From positions 42,780 to 106,779 of the forward strand of contig NZ_JALAGY010000087.1 of NCBI RefSeq assembly GCF_022712195.1: a stretch of 64,000 nt of DNA, written 5' to 3'. A program made the position numbers and the translations under genes. Below, in pieces: positions 33,144-41,877 of the stretch. Source of the stretch: Corynebacterium sp. (lineage in GTDB: Bacteria > Actinomycetota > Actinomycetes > Mycobacteriales > Mycobacteriaceae). The notes beneath the pieces are model-generated. The model was not told the DNA's origin, ran no database searches, and saw only the letters and a program-made list of their open reading frames with translations. Numbering within the stretch: position 1 is the first letter of the stretch; the number at the start of each line of letters is the position of its first letter.

Positions 33144-33315
33144 CCGTCGGCCCGGCGACCTCCGGGGCAGGACGCCGCGCGGGGTGGAACATCGCACCCG
33201 ATAAGCTGATGATGTCCACAAACGTGCAGGTCGCCGTTCCTTAAGGAGCTGACGGGGTGCGACGACTGCCGGGCTCCGCTGTCGCCGCCCCGGCGCCGTC
33301 CAGGGCAGGACGCCA
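33144..33315 (+). other. Intergenic stretch with SD and start codon but no gene
   Basis: A strong SD (TTAAGGAG, 33241-33248) is followed 8 nt later by GTG 33257, yet the frame enters the 3' end of the convergent aldo/keto reductase gene and translates to low-complexity Ser/Arg/Ala. It may be the start of a lost gene or chance. Confidence 0.3.
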
Positions 33316-34362
<1,047 letters not shown>

Positions 34363-34438
34363 GTGTGCCGAGGGTACGCGCGATCGTGTATCCTGCGTAT
34401 CACTTACATTCACTACCTGAAGGAGTTGAGCGTCCGTC

Positions 34439-34528
34439 ATGGACGATGGTCCTTGTCCGAGTATGAAGGGCGGCCTCTGCCGCCCGCCCCGTGCAACGTC
34501 TGCACCGGCCTCAGGGGGTGACCGGTGA
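34439..34528 (+). CDS. 29-codon leader ORF coupled to CorC gene
   Basis: ATG 34439 opens a frame of 29 codons, MDDGPCPSMKGGLCRPP and 12 more residues, ending in TGA at 34526-34528 so that GTGA (34525-34528) joins it to the CorC start. AAGGAG (34420-34425) is 13 nt upstream. The N-terminus is acidic then Pro-rich, like enterobacterial MgtL leaders that sense Mg through ribosome instability. The +2 frame of the same region also encodes a Pro-rich stretch. A leader peptide or a translational coupler is likely; sensing function is inference. Confidence 0.55.
   Translation: MDDGPCPSMKGGLCRPPRATSAPASGGDR
34468..34485 (+). promoter_or_regulatory. Hairpin in CorC leader
   Basis: GGGCGGC (34468-34474) pairs perfectly with GCCGCCC (34479-34485) over CTCT, in the middle of the leader ORF. 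Upstream GTCC/GGAC and GGACGATGGTCC segments can form other stems, so switching is possible. Confidence 0.55.
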
Positions 34529-35901
34529 GCCCGTTGCTGATGCTGCTGCTCGGCATCGTCCTCATCCTGGCCCTCATCGTCGCCAACGGCTATTTCGTCG
34601 CCCAGGAGTTCGCCTACATGTCCGTCGACCGGGCGCGCCTGCGTGCCCTGTCCGCGGAGGGGGACGCCTCCGCCACGCGCGCGCTCGCGGTGACCCGACG
34701 GACGAGCTTCATGCTCTCCGGCGCGCAGCTGGGCATCACCGTCACCGGCCTGCTGGTCGGTGAGCTCGCCGAACCGCTGATCGGCGGCTCGGTGGGGGAG
34801 ATGATCGGTGGGGCGGGGACGGCCGCGGTCGCGGCGACGGCCACCCTGCTCGTCGCCACCGTGGTGCAGATGATCTTCGCCGAGCTGTACCCGAAGAACC
34901 TCGCCATCGCCACGCCGGAACCCCTGGCCCGCGCCCTCGCCCGGTCCACCCAGGCGTACCTGTTCCTGTTCGGCTGGCTCATCGCGTTCTTCGACTGGTC
35001 GTCGAACGCCCTGCTGCGGCTGGTGGGTGTGACACCGGTGGAGGACGTGGACTCCACCGCGGACCGGAAGGACCTCGGCCGTATCGTCGCGGACTCCCGG
35101 GCGTCCGGTGTGCTGCCCCGTGACCTGTCGATGCTCATCGACCGGATCCTGGACTTCCCGGAACGCACCGTGGAGCACGCGATGGTCCCCCGGGCACGCC
35201 TCGGGGAGATGGACCCGGCCACCACCGTGGCCGAGGCCCGCGCCCGGATGGCCGGCGGACACACCCGGTACCCCGTGCTGGGGTCGGTGGAGGACGGGGA
35301 GTCGCACGAGGAGGAGCGGCTCTACGGTGTCCTGCACCTGGATGACGTCCTCGACCCGGACCTCGACCCGTCGACCACGGTGGACACACTGGTCCGCGAG
35401 TCGGTGGTGGTGCCTGAGGTGATGGCCCTCCCGGACGCGCTCATGGCGCTGGAGGAGTCGGACAACCGGCTGGCCTGTGTCGTCGACGAGTACGGCGGCG
35501 TGTCCGGTGTGCTCACCGCCGAGGACCTGGCCGAGGAGCTCGTCGGCGAGCTCACCGACGAGCACGACGCCCCGGAGCACCACATCACCCGGGAACAGGG
35601 TGCGCCCGGCGGTGCCGAGACCTGGCGCATCGCCGGGGACGAGCACCTCGACGAGGTCTCCCGCGTCCTCGACGTCCGCCTGCCCGACGGCGAGTTCGAG
35701 ACCCTCGCCGGCCTGGTCATCGAGGAGCTCGGTTCCCTGCCTGAGGTCGGCGAGGTCATCGAGGTGACCCTGCCCAGGGACCCCCGCGAGGTGGTCGACG
35801 ACCGCCCGCAGAACCGGGTGCTGGTCGCCGAGGTGACCGAGATCGGCAACCACGTGCCCACCGAACTCCTCGTCCGACTGGAGGTGACCGAGGATGAGTG
35901 A
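34525..35901 (+). CDS. CNNM/CorC-type membrane protein with CBS pair (first)
   Basis: 458 residues: a CNNM (DUF21) domain of three to four helices (about 1-180, from VANGYFVAQEFAYMSVDRARL), a CBS pair (about 215-335, with ERTVEHAMVPRA and VVDEYGGVSGVLT) and a C-terminal CorC/HlyC domain (about 365-450, DGEFETLAGLVIEELG). Family members carry out or regulate Mg2+/Co2+ efflux and resemble hemolysin C-type proteins. GTG 34525 is favoured by AGGGGG 6 nt upstream and by overlap with the leader stop. Its own end overlaps the next CorC gene by 8 nt. Confidence 0.93.
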   Translation: MSPLLMLLLGIVLILALIVANGYFVAQEFAYMSVDRARLRALSAEGDASATRALAVTRRTSFMLSGAQLGITVTGLLVGELAEPLIGGSVGEMIGGAGTAAVAATATLLVATVVQMIFAELYPKNLAIATPEPLARALARSTQAYLFLFGWLIAFFDWSSNALLRLVGVTPVEDVDSTADRKDLGRIVADSRASGVLPRDLSMLIDRILDFPERTVEHAMVPRARLGEMDPATTVAEARARMAGGHTRYPVLGSVEDGESHEEERLYGVLHLDDVLDPDLDPSTTVDTLVRESVVVPEVMALPDALMALEESDNRLACVVDEYGGVSGVLTAEDLAEELVGELTDEHDAPEHHITREQGAPGGAETWRIAGDEHLDEVSRVLDVRLPDGEFETLAGLVIEELGSLPEVGEVIEVTLPRDPREVVDDRPQNRVLVAEVTEIGNHVPTELLVRLEVTEDE

Positions 35902-36913
35902 CCTGACCGTGATCCTGGTGACGCTGCTGCTCCTGGTGGCGAGCGCATTCTTCGTGATGGTCGAGTTCGCGCTGCTCGGCGTACGACGGCACCGGCTCGA
36001 GGAGATCGCCGACCGGAGCGCCCCGGCACGCGCCGCGCTGCGTGGCGTGAACGAGCTGACCGTGATGCTCGCGGCCGCCCAGCTGGGCATCACCGCCTGC
36101 ACCTTCGCCCTCGGCGCGGTGACGAAACCGGCGGTGTCGTCCTGGCTGACGCCGCTGTTCACCGCGTGGGGCATCCCCGACGGGGCGGCCTACACGGTGT
36201 CCTTCCTGGTCGCCCTGCTCATCGTGACCTTCCTGCACCTGGTCGTCGGTGAGATGGCGCCGAAGTCGTGGGCGATCGCCTTCCCCGAGCGCGCGGCACG
36301 CCTGGTGGCGCTGCCGGCACGGGCACTGGCGTGGCTGCTGCGGCCCCTGCTGCTCTGGATGAACCGTGTGGCGAACCGCCTGGTGAAGCTCTCCGGGGTG
36401 GAGCCGGTCGACCGGGCCGCCGCCGCTGGCCATGACGCCGCCACGCTGCGCCACCTCGTCGCGCACTCCGCGGAGGAGGGGGCGTTGGAGGCGGAGTTCC
36501 AGTCGCAGATCGCAGGCGCCCTGGATCTGCAGCAGCGTACCCTCGGTGAGCTCCCGGGGACCCGGGTCCCGCATCTGACGTCGTCGGCGACTGTCGCCGA
36601 GGTGCAGGACGCCGCCCGCGAGACCGCGCAGATGCGCGTCCTTCTGGAGGTGCCGCAGGACGGTACGACGATGCGCGTCCTGCACGTGCGTGACACCCTG
36701 CCGCACGACAGGTCGGAGCCGGCCGCGCCCCTGGCCCGTGACCTGCTGGTGCTGCCGGCGTCGATGCCGGTCTACGAGGCGTTCCGCCGGATGCGTGAGG
36801 AGAGCGAGCAGCTCGTCGGTGTGAGCGGTGACGGGCTGCTGCCACGGGTGGTCACGCTGCCGGAGATCCTCGCCTTCGTCCTGCCGCGGGAACCCGGGGT
36901 GACCCGGGCCTGA
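35894..36913 (+). CDS. CNNM/CorC-type membrane protein (second, short)
   Basis: 339 residues. CNNM domain (about 1-185) is well kept, with MVEFALLGVRRHRLEEIA, LAAAQLGITACTFALGAV and VVGEMAPKSWAIAFPERAA. The following CBS-like region is weak and the C-terminal CorC domain is absent, so this is the partner-type paralogue often found paired with a full-length member. Overlaps the upstream gene by 8 nt, so the two probably form a complex for Mg/Co handling. Ends at a 25-bp stem terminator. Confidence 0.9.
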   Translation: MSDLTVILVTLLLLVASAFFVMVEFALLGVRRHRLEEIADRSAPARAALRGVNELTVMLAAAQLGITACTFALGAVTKPAVSSWLTPLFTAWGIPDGAAYTVSFLVALLIVTFLHLVVGEMAPKSWAIAFPERAARLVALPARALAWLLRPLLLWMNRVANRLVKLSGVEPVDRAAAAGHDAATLRHLVAHSAEEGALEAEFQSQIAGALDLQQRTLGELPGTRVPHLTSSATVAEVQDAARETAQMRVLLEVPQDGTTMRVLHVRDTLPHDRSEPAAPLARDLLVLPASMPVYEAFRRMREESEQLVGVSGDGLLPRVVTLPEILAFVLPREPGVTRA

Positions 36914-36929
36914 CCTCCGCCCTCGGGGA

Positions 36930-36989
36930 AATCACCACCGCCCCGGGTACGTGTTCCATGCTGGACACGTACCTGGGGCGGTGGTGATT
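36930..36989. terminator. Long bidirectional hairpin terminator
   Basis: Two 25-nt arms (36930-36954 and 36965-36989) match with a single G/A exception around a 10-nt loop. It separates the convergent CorC and DUF4442-like operons, so it probably ends both. Confidence 0.9.
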
Positions 36990-37013
36990 CCGCGGTCCCC
37001 GCGGCAGGTGGCG

Positions 37014-37874
37014 CTACGCCCGCGGGACCAGGTGCCCCGGGATGCGCATCCCGGTGATGTCGTCCCGGGTCAGGGCCCCGTCCGCCAGGACCTCCCGGCA
37101 CACGTACCGGGCGCGGTCCTCCGGCAGGGGGATGCGGCGGGCGTGGCTCAGGACGGAGTTCAGCCGGCCGTCCCCCGCCGCGGCGTTCTCCGGGCCGCCC
37201 CAGGCGCGCCAGGCCACCGCGGTGACGAGAGACGCCAGGGTGATCCCCGTGGGCTCGTACGGTGGGGCCGACTCGGACTCGGACCGTGGGGCCGTCGACC
37301 CGTCCTTCGCGAAGGCACGGCTGGCCTCCCGGCCCTTGCGGGGGCGTACGTGCAGGTCCTGCTGTCCGATCCCCACGACGGTGCCGTCCGGGTTTCGGAT
37401 CACCGAGGTGTAGCTCACGTTGACGTAGCCGTCCGCGACGACGCGGTCACGGATGTGCGTGACCATGTCGTCGTCGACGTCCACCGTCAACGTGGCGCCG
37501 TTCTGCCCGGGGTTGAGGAACTGGAAGGACCCGGTGCGGGTCCAGGCCTGGTAGTCGGAGCCCAGCCGGCGCATCACCAGGGTGCCGAAGAGGATGTCCG
37601 TCATGGCGAACAGCGTGCCGCCGAAGGCCGCGTTGTTCGGGGTGCGGTTCATCGGACTGAGCCGCAGGACGACCTCCCCGTGGGACCAGTCGTCGGCGAT
37701 GTTGCGGAAGCGGATCCCCGACCCCGCCAACGGCGGCCAGAGCCGCGTGACCTTCTGGAGCCCCTGGGGTGTGGAGAAGACGTACCGGGTGATGTAGCTC
37801 TCCACGGAACGGTAGATCCGTGTCGGCATCGGGCGGCGGCGCCTGCCGGCACGCCCGCTGAGCACTGTGGTCAT
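37014..37874 (-). CDS. DUF4442-like hotdog protein (second of tandem pair)
   Basis: 286 residues. About residues 35-175 look like a hotdog-fold DUF4442/PaaI-type thioesterase domain (WPPLAGSGIRFRNIADDWSHGEVVLRL, then FGGTLFAMTDILFGTLVMRRLG); a conserved C-terminal extension (about 185-286, with KLNSVLSHARRIPLPEDRARYV-like sequence) is not part of the domain and I do not recognise it. It starts at ATG 37874, overlapping the TGA of its paralogue (ATGA). The two proteins are the same length and align throughout, so they came from a tandem duplication. Acyl-CoA substrate and role unknown. Confidence 0.8.
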   Translation of the reverse strand: MTTVLSGRAGRRRRPMPTRIYRSVESYITRYVFSTPQGLQKVTRLWPPLAGSGIRFRNIADDWSHGEVVLRLSPMNRTPNNAAFGGTLFAMTDILFGTLVMRRLGSDYQAWTRTGSFQFLNPGQNGATLTVDVDDDMVTHIRDRVVADGYVNVSYTSVIRNPDGTVVGIGQQDLHVRPRKGREASRAFAKDGSTAPRSESESAPPYEPTGITLASLVTAVAWRAWGGPENAAAGDGRLNSVLSHARRIPLPEDRARYVCREVLADGALTRDDITGMRIPGHLVPRA

Positions 37875-38731
37875 GACGCGTCCCCGTCCCGGCTGTCCCC
37901 GGGCAGGAGCCGTTCGGGGATGTGCAGCTCCAGGATCTGTTCCCGGGTCAGCGCCCCGGTCTCCAGGGCCTCGGCGGCGACGTAGCGTGCCTGGTCCTCG
38001 GGCTGGGGGATGCGGCGGGCGTGGCTGAGCACGGAGTTGAGTTTGCCGCCGCGCTCCGGGGCGTCGTCGTCACTGCCCCAGGCGCGCCAGGCCACGGCGG
38101 TGACCAGGGAGGCCAGGGTGATGCCCCGTGGCTCCAGGGGAGGGGCGGACTCACCGACACCGCGGGGCGTGGTGGACCCGTCCTTCGCCGTGGGGCGGCT
38201 GGCCTCGCGCCCCTTGCGGGGGCGGACGTGCAGGTCCTGCTGTCCGATGCCCACGACGGTGCCGTCCGGGTTGCGGATCACGGAGGTGGCGGCGACGTTG
38301 TAGTAGCCGTGCGCGTCCACCTTGGCGATGATCTCGGCGAGCAGTTCGTCGGTGACCTCGACCTCCAGCTTCGCGCCGTTGCGGCCGGGGTTCAGGTACT
38401 GGAAGCTCCCTGTCCTGGTCCACGCCTCGTAGTCCTTGCCCAGGCGTTTCATCACCAGTGTGCCGAAGAGGATGTCGGTCATGGCGAACAGGGTGCCGCC
38501 GAAGGCGGCGCCGTGCATGTTGCGGTTCAGCGGGCCGAGCCGCAGGATCACGTCGCCCCGGGACCAGTCGTCGGCGATGTTGCGGACCTTCACGCCGGCA
38601 CCGGCCAACGGCGGCCAGACGTCGAGGGAGCGCTCGAACGACTGGGGGCCGGAGAACACACGCTTCATGACCTGCCCCTGTGCCTTGCGGACCAGACGGC
38701 GGGGACGGGAGGGGTTTGTTCGCGAAGTCAT
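37871..38731 (-). CDS. DUF4442-like hotdog protein (first of tandem pair)
   Basis: 286 residues, same architecture as its neighbour: hotdog-like domain (about 40-175) containing NMHGAAFGGTLFAMTDILF and the tract ATSVIRNPDGTVVGIGQQDLH, which both copies share almost exactly. The C-terminal extension with HARRIPQPEDQARYV is also shared. Differences gather in the N-terminal basic tail and in the Pro/Ser linker (about 195-210). It is first in the operon; promoter in the 110-bp gap to dps. Retention of two diverged copies suggests a heteromer or different chain-length preference, both inference. Confidence 0.8.
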   Translation of the reverse strand: MTSRTNPSRPRRLVRKAQGQVMKRVFSGPQSFERSLDVWPPLAGAGVKVRNIADDWSRGDVILRLGPLNRNMHGAAFGGTLFAMTDILFGTLVMKRLGKDYEAWTRTGSFQYLNPGRNGAKLEVEVTDELLAEIIAKVDAHGYYNVAATSVIRNPDGTVVGIGQQDLHVRPRKGREASRPTAKDGSTTPRGVGESAPPLEPRGITLASLVTAVAWRAWGSDDDAPERGGKLNSVLSHARRIPQPEDQARYVAAEALETGALTREQILELHIPERLLPGDSRDGDAS

Positions 38732-38841
38732 AATATCCGTAACACTACATTCCGTGGCAGGTCCACGAGAACAATTATGTGAACATGGCGGGCCCTGTCG
38801 GGGCGGCGTACGCTGTGGAAGGGAAAGGAGCGATTCACACC

Positions 38842-39345
38842 ATGAGTAACTTCACAGTCCCGGGCCTGTCCGAAGGCGACGCCAAGCAGGTCATCGACAT
38901 TCTGCAGGAGAGGCTCACCGCCTACAACGACCTGCACCTGATCCTCAAGCACGCCCACTGGAACGTCGTCGGACCGACGTTCATCGGCGTGCACGAGATG
39001 CTCGACCCGGAGGTTGAACGCGTCCGTGGTGACGCCGACGACGTCGCCGAGCGCATCGCCGCCCTCGGCGGGGAGCCGGTGGGAACGCCGGACTCCCACG
39101 CGCCCGGCCGTGACCCGTTGCAGTACCCGATCAACAAGGGCACGGTGCAGCAGCACCTCTCCGCCCTGAACGAGATCTACGACAAGGTCATCACCGACAC
39201 CCGCGAGGCGGACTCCGCCGTGGACCAGCTCGACCCGGTCACCGAGGACCTCATCGTCGGCCAGGTCCGTGAGATGGAGAAGTTCCAGTGGTTCATCCGC
39301 GCCCACCTCGAGGACGGTAACGGCAACATCTCCGGCGGCGCGTAG
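38842..39345 (+). CDS. dps: Dps-family iron-storage/DNA-protection protein
   Basis: 167 residues with a single four-helix Dps/ferritin domain. The inter-subunit ferroxidase ligands are in LILKHAHWNVVGPTFIGVHEMLD (His, His and the Asp/Glu of the second helix), and VRGDADDVAERIAALGG follows. It would oxidise Fe2+ with H2O2 and protect DNA. ATG 38842 has AAAGGAG 11 nt upstream; an earlier in-frame ATG at 38779 lacks an SD. Ends at a strong U-tract terminator. Divergent from the DUF4442-like operon. Confidence 0.96.
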   Translation: MSNFTVPGLSEGDAKQVIDILQERLTAYNDLHLILKHAHWNVVGPTFIGVHEMLDPEVERVRGDADDVAERIAALGGEPVGTPDSHAPGRDPLQYPINKGTVQQHLSALNEIYDKVITDTREADSAVDQLDPVTEDLIVGQVREMEKFQWFIRAHLEDGNGNISGGA

Positions 39346-39366
39346 CGCACCGGGTACCGTCGTCCT

Positions 39367-39402
39367 ACCGCTGCCAGCCTGACCGGGCTGACAGCGGTTT
39401 TT
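39367..39402 (+). terminator. Rho-independent terminator after dps
   Basis: ACCGCTGCCAGCC and GGGCTGACAGCGGT form a 12-13 bp stem with one mismatch, followed by TTTTT. Confidence 0.9.
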
Positions 39403-39492
39403 CAGTGTGCAGGACGGTTCTCCTCAGCCGGCGCCCCTAGGATGGTCCCTCGTTCCTCGGCCCGACTGCCCCCACGGAGAGACTTCACCCCC

Positions 39493-40752
39493 ATGACACT
39501 TGCCGCCCCGTCGCGTACCGACACCCCCGGTGACCCTGCGGAGCCGCCGCGTCGGGCGCCGCAGACCGCTGTCGGACGGCGGGTGGCGTGGGCGGTGGTG
39601 CTCCTCGGCCTGGCTCTGCTGGTCTGGCAGCTGGTGGGGGTCGTCGGCCATTTCCGCGGCAACTTCCTCCTGGATGTCGGGGTGTTCCGCGACGCCGGAC
39701 GGGCGGTCGTCGAGGGTGGCGGCCTCTACGGCGACGACTTCGACTCCCGCAGCGGTTTCGCCTTCATCTACCCGCCTCTCGCCGCGGCCCTGTTCGTCCC
39801 GCTGACCTGGTTCGACGAGGGTGTCATGGAGACCCTGTGGACCGTGGCGTCGCTGTTGGCGGCCTGGGGTGTGCTGGCGATGGTCGCTGACCGGCTCCGT
39901 CTGGCCCGGGCGCCGTGGGTGGCGGTGCCGATGCTGGGCTTCGCCCTGTGCCTCGAGCCGGTGCAGACGCACCTGATGTACGGGCAGATCAACGTCTTCC
40001 TGATCCTGCTCGTCACCGCCGACCTGCTGGGCTACACGCCCAGGTGGCTGCGCGGGGCGGGGGTGGGGCTGGCTGCGGGCGTGAAGATCACCCCGGCGGC
40101 GTTCGCGTTGGCGTTCCTGGTGTCCCGACGGTGGGGTGACCTGGCGCGCTCGGCCGGGACGTTCCTGGTCACCGTGGTGCTGGGCTGGGTGATGCGGCCG
40201 TCGGAGTCCCTGTTCTACTGGACCGAGGAGTTCTTCAACGGGGAGCGTGGCGGGCCCCCGGAGTACGGGCCGAACCAGGCGTTGACCGGGTTGATGTCGC
40301 GTGGCGGGATGGACGGTGACCTGGCCCAGACGGTGATGGTCCCGGGCCTGCTGGTCATCGCGGTGCTGACCGGTTGGGGGGCGTACCGGTTGGCCGGGGC
40401 GGGGCGGCCGGTGTCGACCCTGCTGCTGCTGGTGCTGGCGGTGAGTGTCTCCGCACCGGTGGCGGTCACGCACCACTGGACGGGGATCATCGTGGCCGTG
40501 GGGCTGCTGGTGTCGCTGGTGCTGGGGTGGCCGGGCACCGTGGTCGACCGGCTGACCCTGGTGGGTGTCTCGCTCCTGCTGGCGGCGAACCTGCTGCTGG
40601 ACAACAATGTGGGGGCCCGGGAACCGCTCTACACGATGTTCGAGGGGAACTGGTTGCTGAGCAACCTGCAGGGACTGGCCGGGATCCTGTGTTTCGTGCT
40701 GCTGCTGCTGGTGGCGGCGTGGCGGAGTCCGCACCGTACGCCGGCCGAATAA
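39493..40752 (+). CDS. GT87-type polyprenyl-phosphate-dependent mannosyltransferase
   Basis: 419 residues, about 10-11 helices. The DUF2029/GT87 pattern is clear: LDVGVFRDAGRAVVEGGGLY with the catalytic acidic motif in the first outer loop, FIYPPLAAALFVPL, QINVFLILLVTADLLG and AAGVKITPAAFALAFLV. Such GT-C enzymes add alpha-1,2 mannose (or arabinose) to lipomannan/LAM or related cell-wall glycans using polyprenyl-phosphate sugars, in line with a mycolic-acid actinobacterium. ATG 39493 follows GGAGAG by 12 nt. The last helix ends in VLLLLVAAWR. Confidence 0.88.
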   Translation: MTLAAPSRTDTPGDPAEPPRRAPQTAVGRRVAWAVVLLGLALLVWQLVGVVGHFRGNFLLDVGVFRDAGRAVVEGGGLYGDDFDSRSGFAFIYPPLAAALFVPLTWFDEGVMETLWTVASLLAAWGVLAMVADRLRLARAPWVAVPMLGFALCLEPVQTHLMYGQINVFLILLVTADLLGYTPRWLRGAGVGLAAGVKITPAAFALAFLVSRRWGDLARSAGTFLVTVVLGWVMRPSESLFYWTEEFFNGERGGPPEYGPNQALTGLMSRGGMDGDLAQTVMVPGLLVIAVLTGWGAYRLAGAGRPVSTLLLLVLAVSVSAPVAVTHHWTGIIVAVGLLVSLVLGWPGTVVDRLTLVGVSLLLAANLLLDNNVGAREPLYTMFEGNWLLSNLQGLAGILCFVLLLLVAAWRSPHRTPAE

Positions 40753-40815
40753 CACCCCTGTCGTCCGGCCCTTTAGTATGTGGGGCGTAACAACCACACC
40801 AGACTCAGGGGTCAC

Positions 40816-41877
40816 ATGAGGTTCATCGGGCGACCGGTCGCCGTCGTTCTCGCCACCACAGCCGCGCTCGTCCTGTCGTCCTGCGGCGACACCGGGGACG
40901 GTGCGGCAGGTGCGGCAGGTGTCTCGGGCACGACCGCGGTTCCCCGGCCGGTCACGTCCGCCGCTCCGGACGTCGACGCGACGGGAGACGCCGGTGGCGC
41001 CGGCGGGGTGTCGGACGGTGCGGACGGTTCAGTCGGTGCGGACGCCACGGTCCGGGACGCCGTCGACACCCTCGGCACGCTCGAGGTCAAGGGCCGTGCC
41101 CCGAAGACCGGGTACAGCCGGGACGAATTCGGTCAACGGTGGAAGGACATCGACCGCAACGGCTGCGACCAGCGCAATGACGTGCTCGCCCGGGACATGG
41201 CCGACGTCCGGCGCGAGGGGCCGTGCACGGTGCTCACCGGCACTCTCGCGGACCCCTACACCGCCACAACCATTAACTTCGTGCGCGGACAGGACACCAG
41301 CACCGCGGTGCACATCGACCACGTCGTCGCACTGTCGGACGCCTGGCAGAAGGGCGCGCAGCAGCTCACCCCGGAGCGTCGTGAGGGACTCGCCAACGAC
41401 CACCTGAACCTCCTCGCCGTCGACGGCCCGGCGAACATGCAGAAGGGGGACGGCGACGCCGCCACGTGGCTGCCGGCGAACCGGCCGTTCCGGTGCACCT
41501 ACGTGGCCACGCAGGTGCAGGTCAAGGCGAAGTACGGGTTGTGGGTGACGGCTGCGGAGCGCGACGCCATTGCCCGTGAGCTGGAGAAGTGCGGGGCGCA
41601 GGGCGTCGAACCGGCCGCCCCTGTCGAACCGGCTGCCCCGGAAGCCCAGGACGCCCCGGTCGGGGAGGCTCCGGCGCCTGCCCCGGAACCCGCTGTCCCG
41701 GCGGGGGACCCGGGCGGGGAGGTCTTCTACGAGAACTGCACCGCGGCCCGGGCCGCGGGCGCGGCCCCGTTGCTGCGGGGGGGAACCCGGGTACCGGCCG
41801 CAGATGGACGGGGACAACGACGGGGTCGCGTGCGAGTGAGTGACCGGTCCCGACCCGCCGCGAACCGGGGTTCCTAG
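40816..41877 (+). CDS. Secreted DUF1524/HNH-type nuclease lipoprotein, frameshifted in Excalibur domain
   Basis: As sequenced, 353 residues. Lipoprotein signal peptide with lipobox VLSSC, a disordered Gly/Ala linker, then a DUF1524-like endonuclease domain (about residues 85-265) with DHVVALSDAW, and LANDHLNLLAVDG supplying His/Asn of the beta-beta-alpha metal site. Next come a Pro/Ala/Glu linker and an Excalibur calcium-binding domain that begins FYENCTAARAAGAAPL. After this, at a 7-G run (41777-41783), the frame shifts; with six G the next frame reads GEPGYRPQMDGDNDGVACE and stops at 41839. As written the tail is a shadow that ends at 41877 and overlaps the next gene. Either a sequence error or a phase-variable truncation. 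Confidence 0.85.
   Translation: MRFIGRPVAVVLATTAALVLSSCGDTGDGAAGAAGVSGTTAVPRPVTSAAPDVDATGDAGGAGGVSDGADGSVGADATVRDAVDTLGTLEVKGRAPKTGYSRDEFGQRWKDIDRNGCDQRNDVLARDMADVRREGPCTVLTGTLADPYTATTINFVRGQDTSTAVHIDHVVALSDAWQKGAQQLTPERREGLANDHLNLLAVDGPANMQKGDGDAATWLPANRPFRCTYVATQVQVKAKYGLWVTAAERDAIARELEKCGAQGVEPAAPVEPAAPEAQDAPVGEAPAPAPEPAVPAGDPGGEVFYENCTAARAAGAAPLLRGGTRVPAADGRGQRRGRVRVSDRSRPAANRGS
41777..41783 (+). repeat. Homopolymer G7 at frameshift point
   Basis: Seven consecutive G; one fewer would restore the conserved Excalibur domain of the secreted nuclease. Confidence 0.9.

Noticed and set aside
34380-34524. M-box or yybP-ykoY riboswitch before CorC
   Set aside because: I could not match the conserved blocks of either class; the region is better explained by a translated leader ORF with one hairpin.
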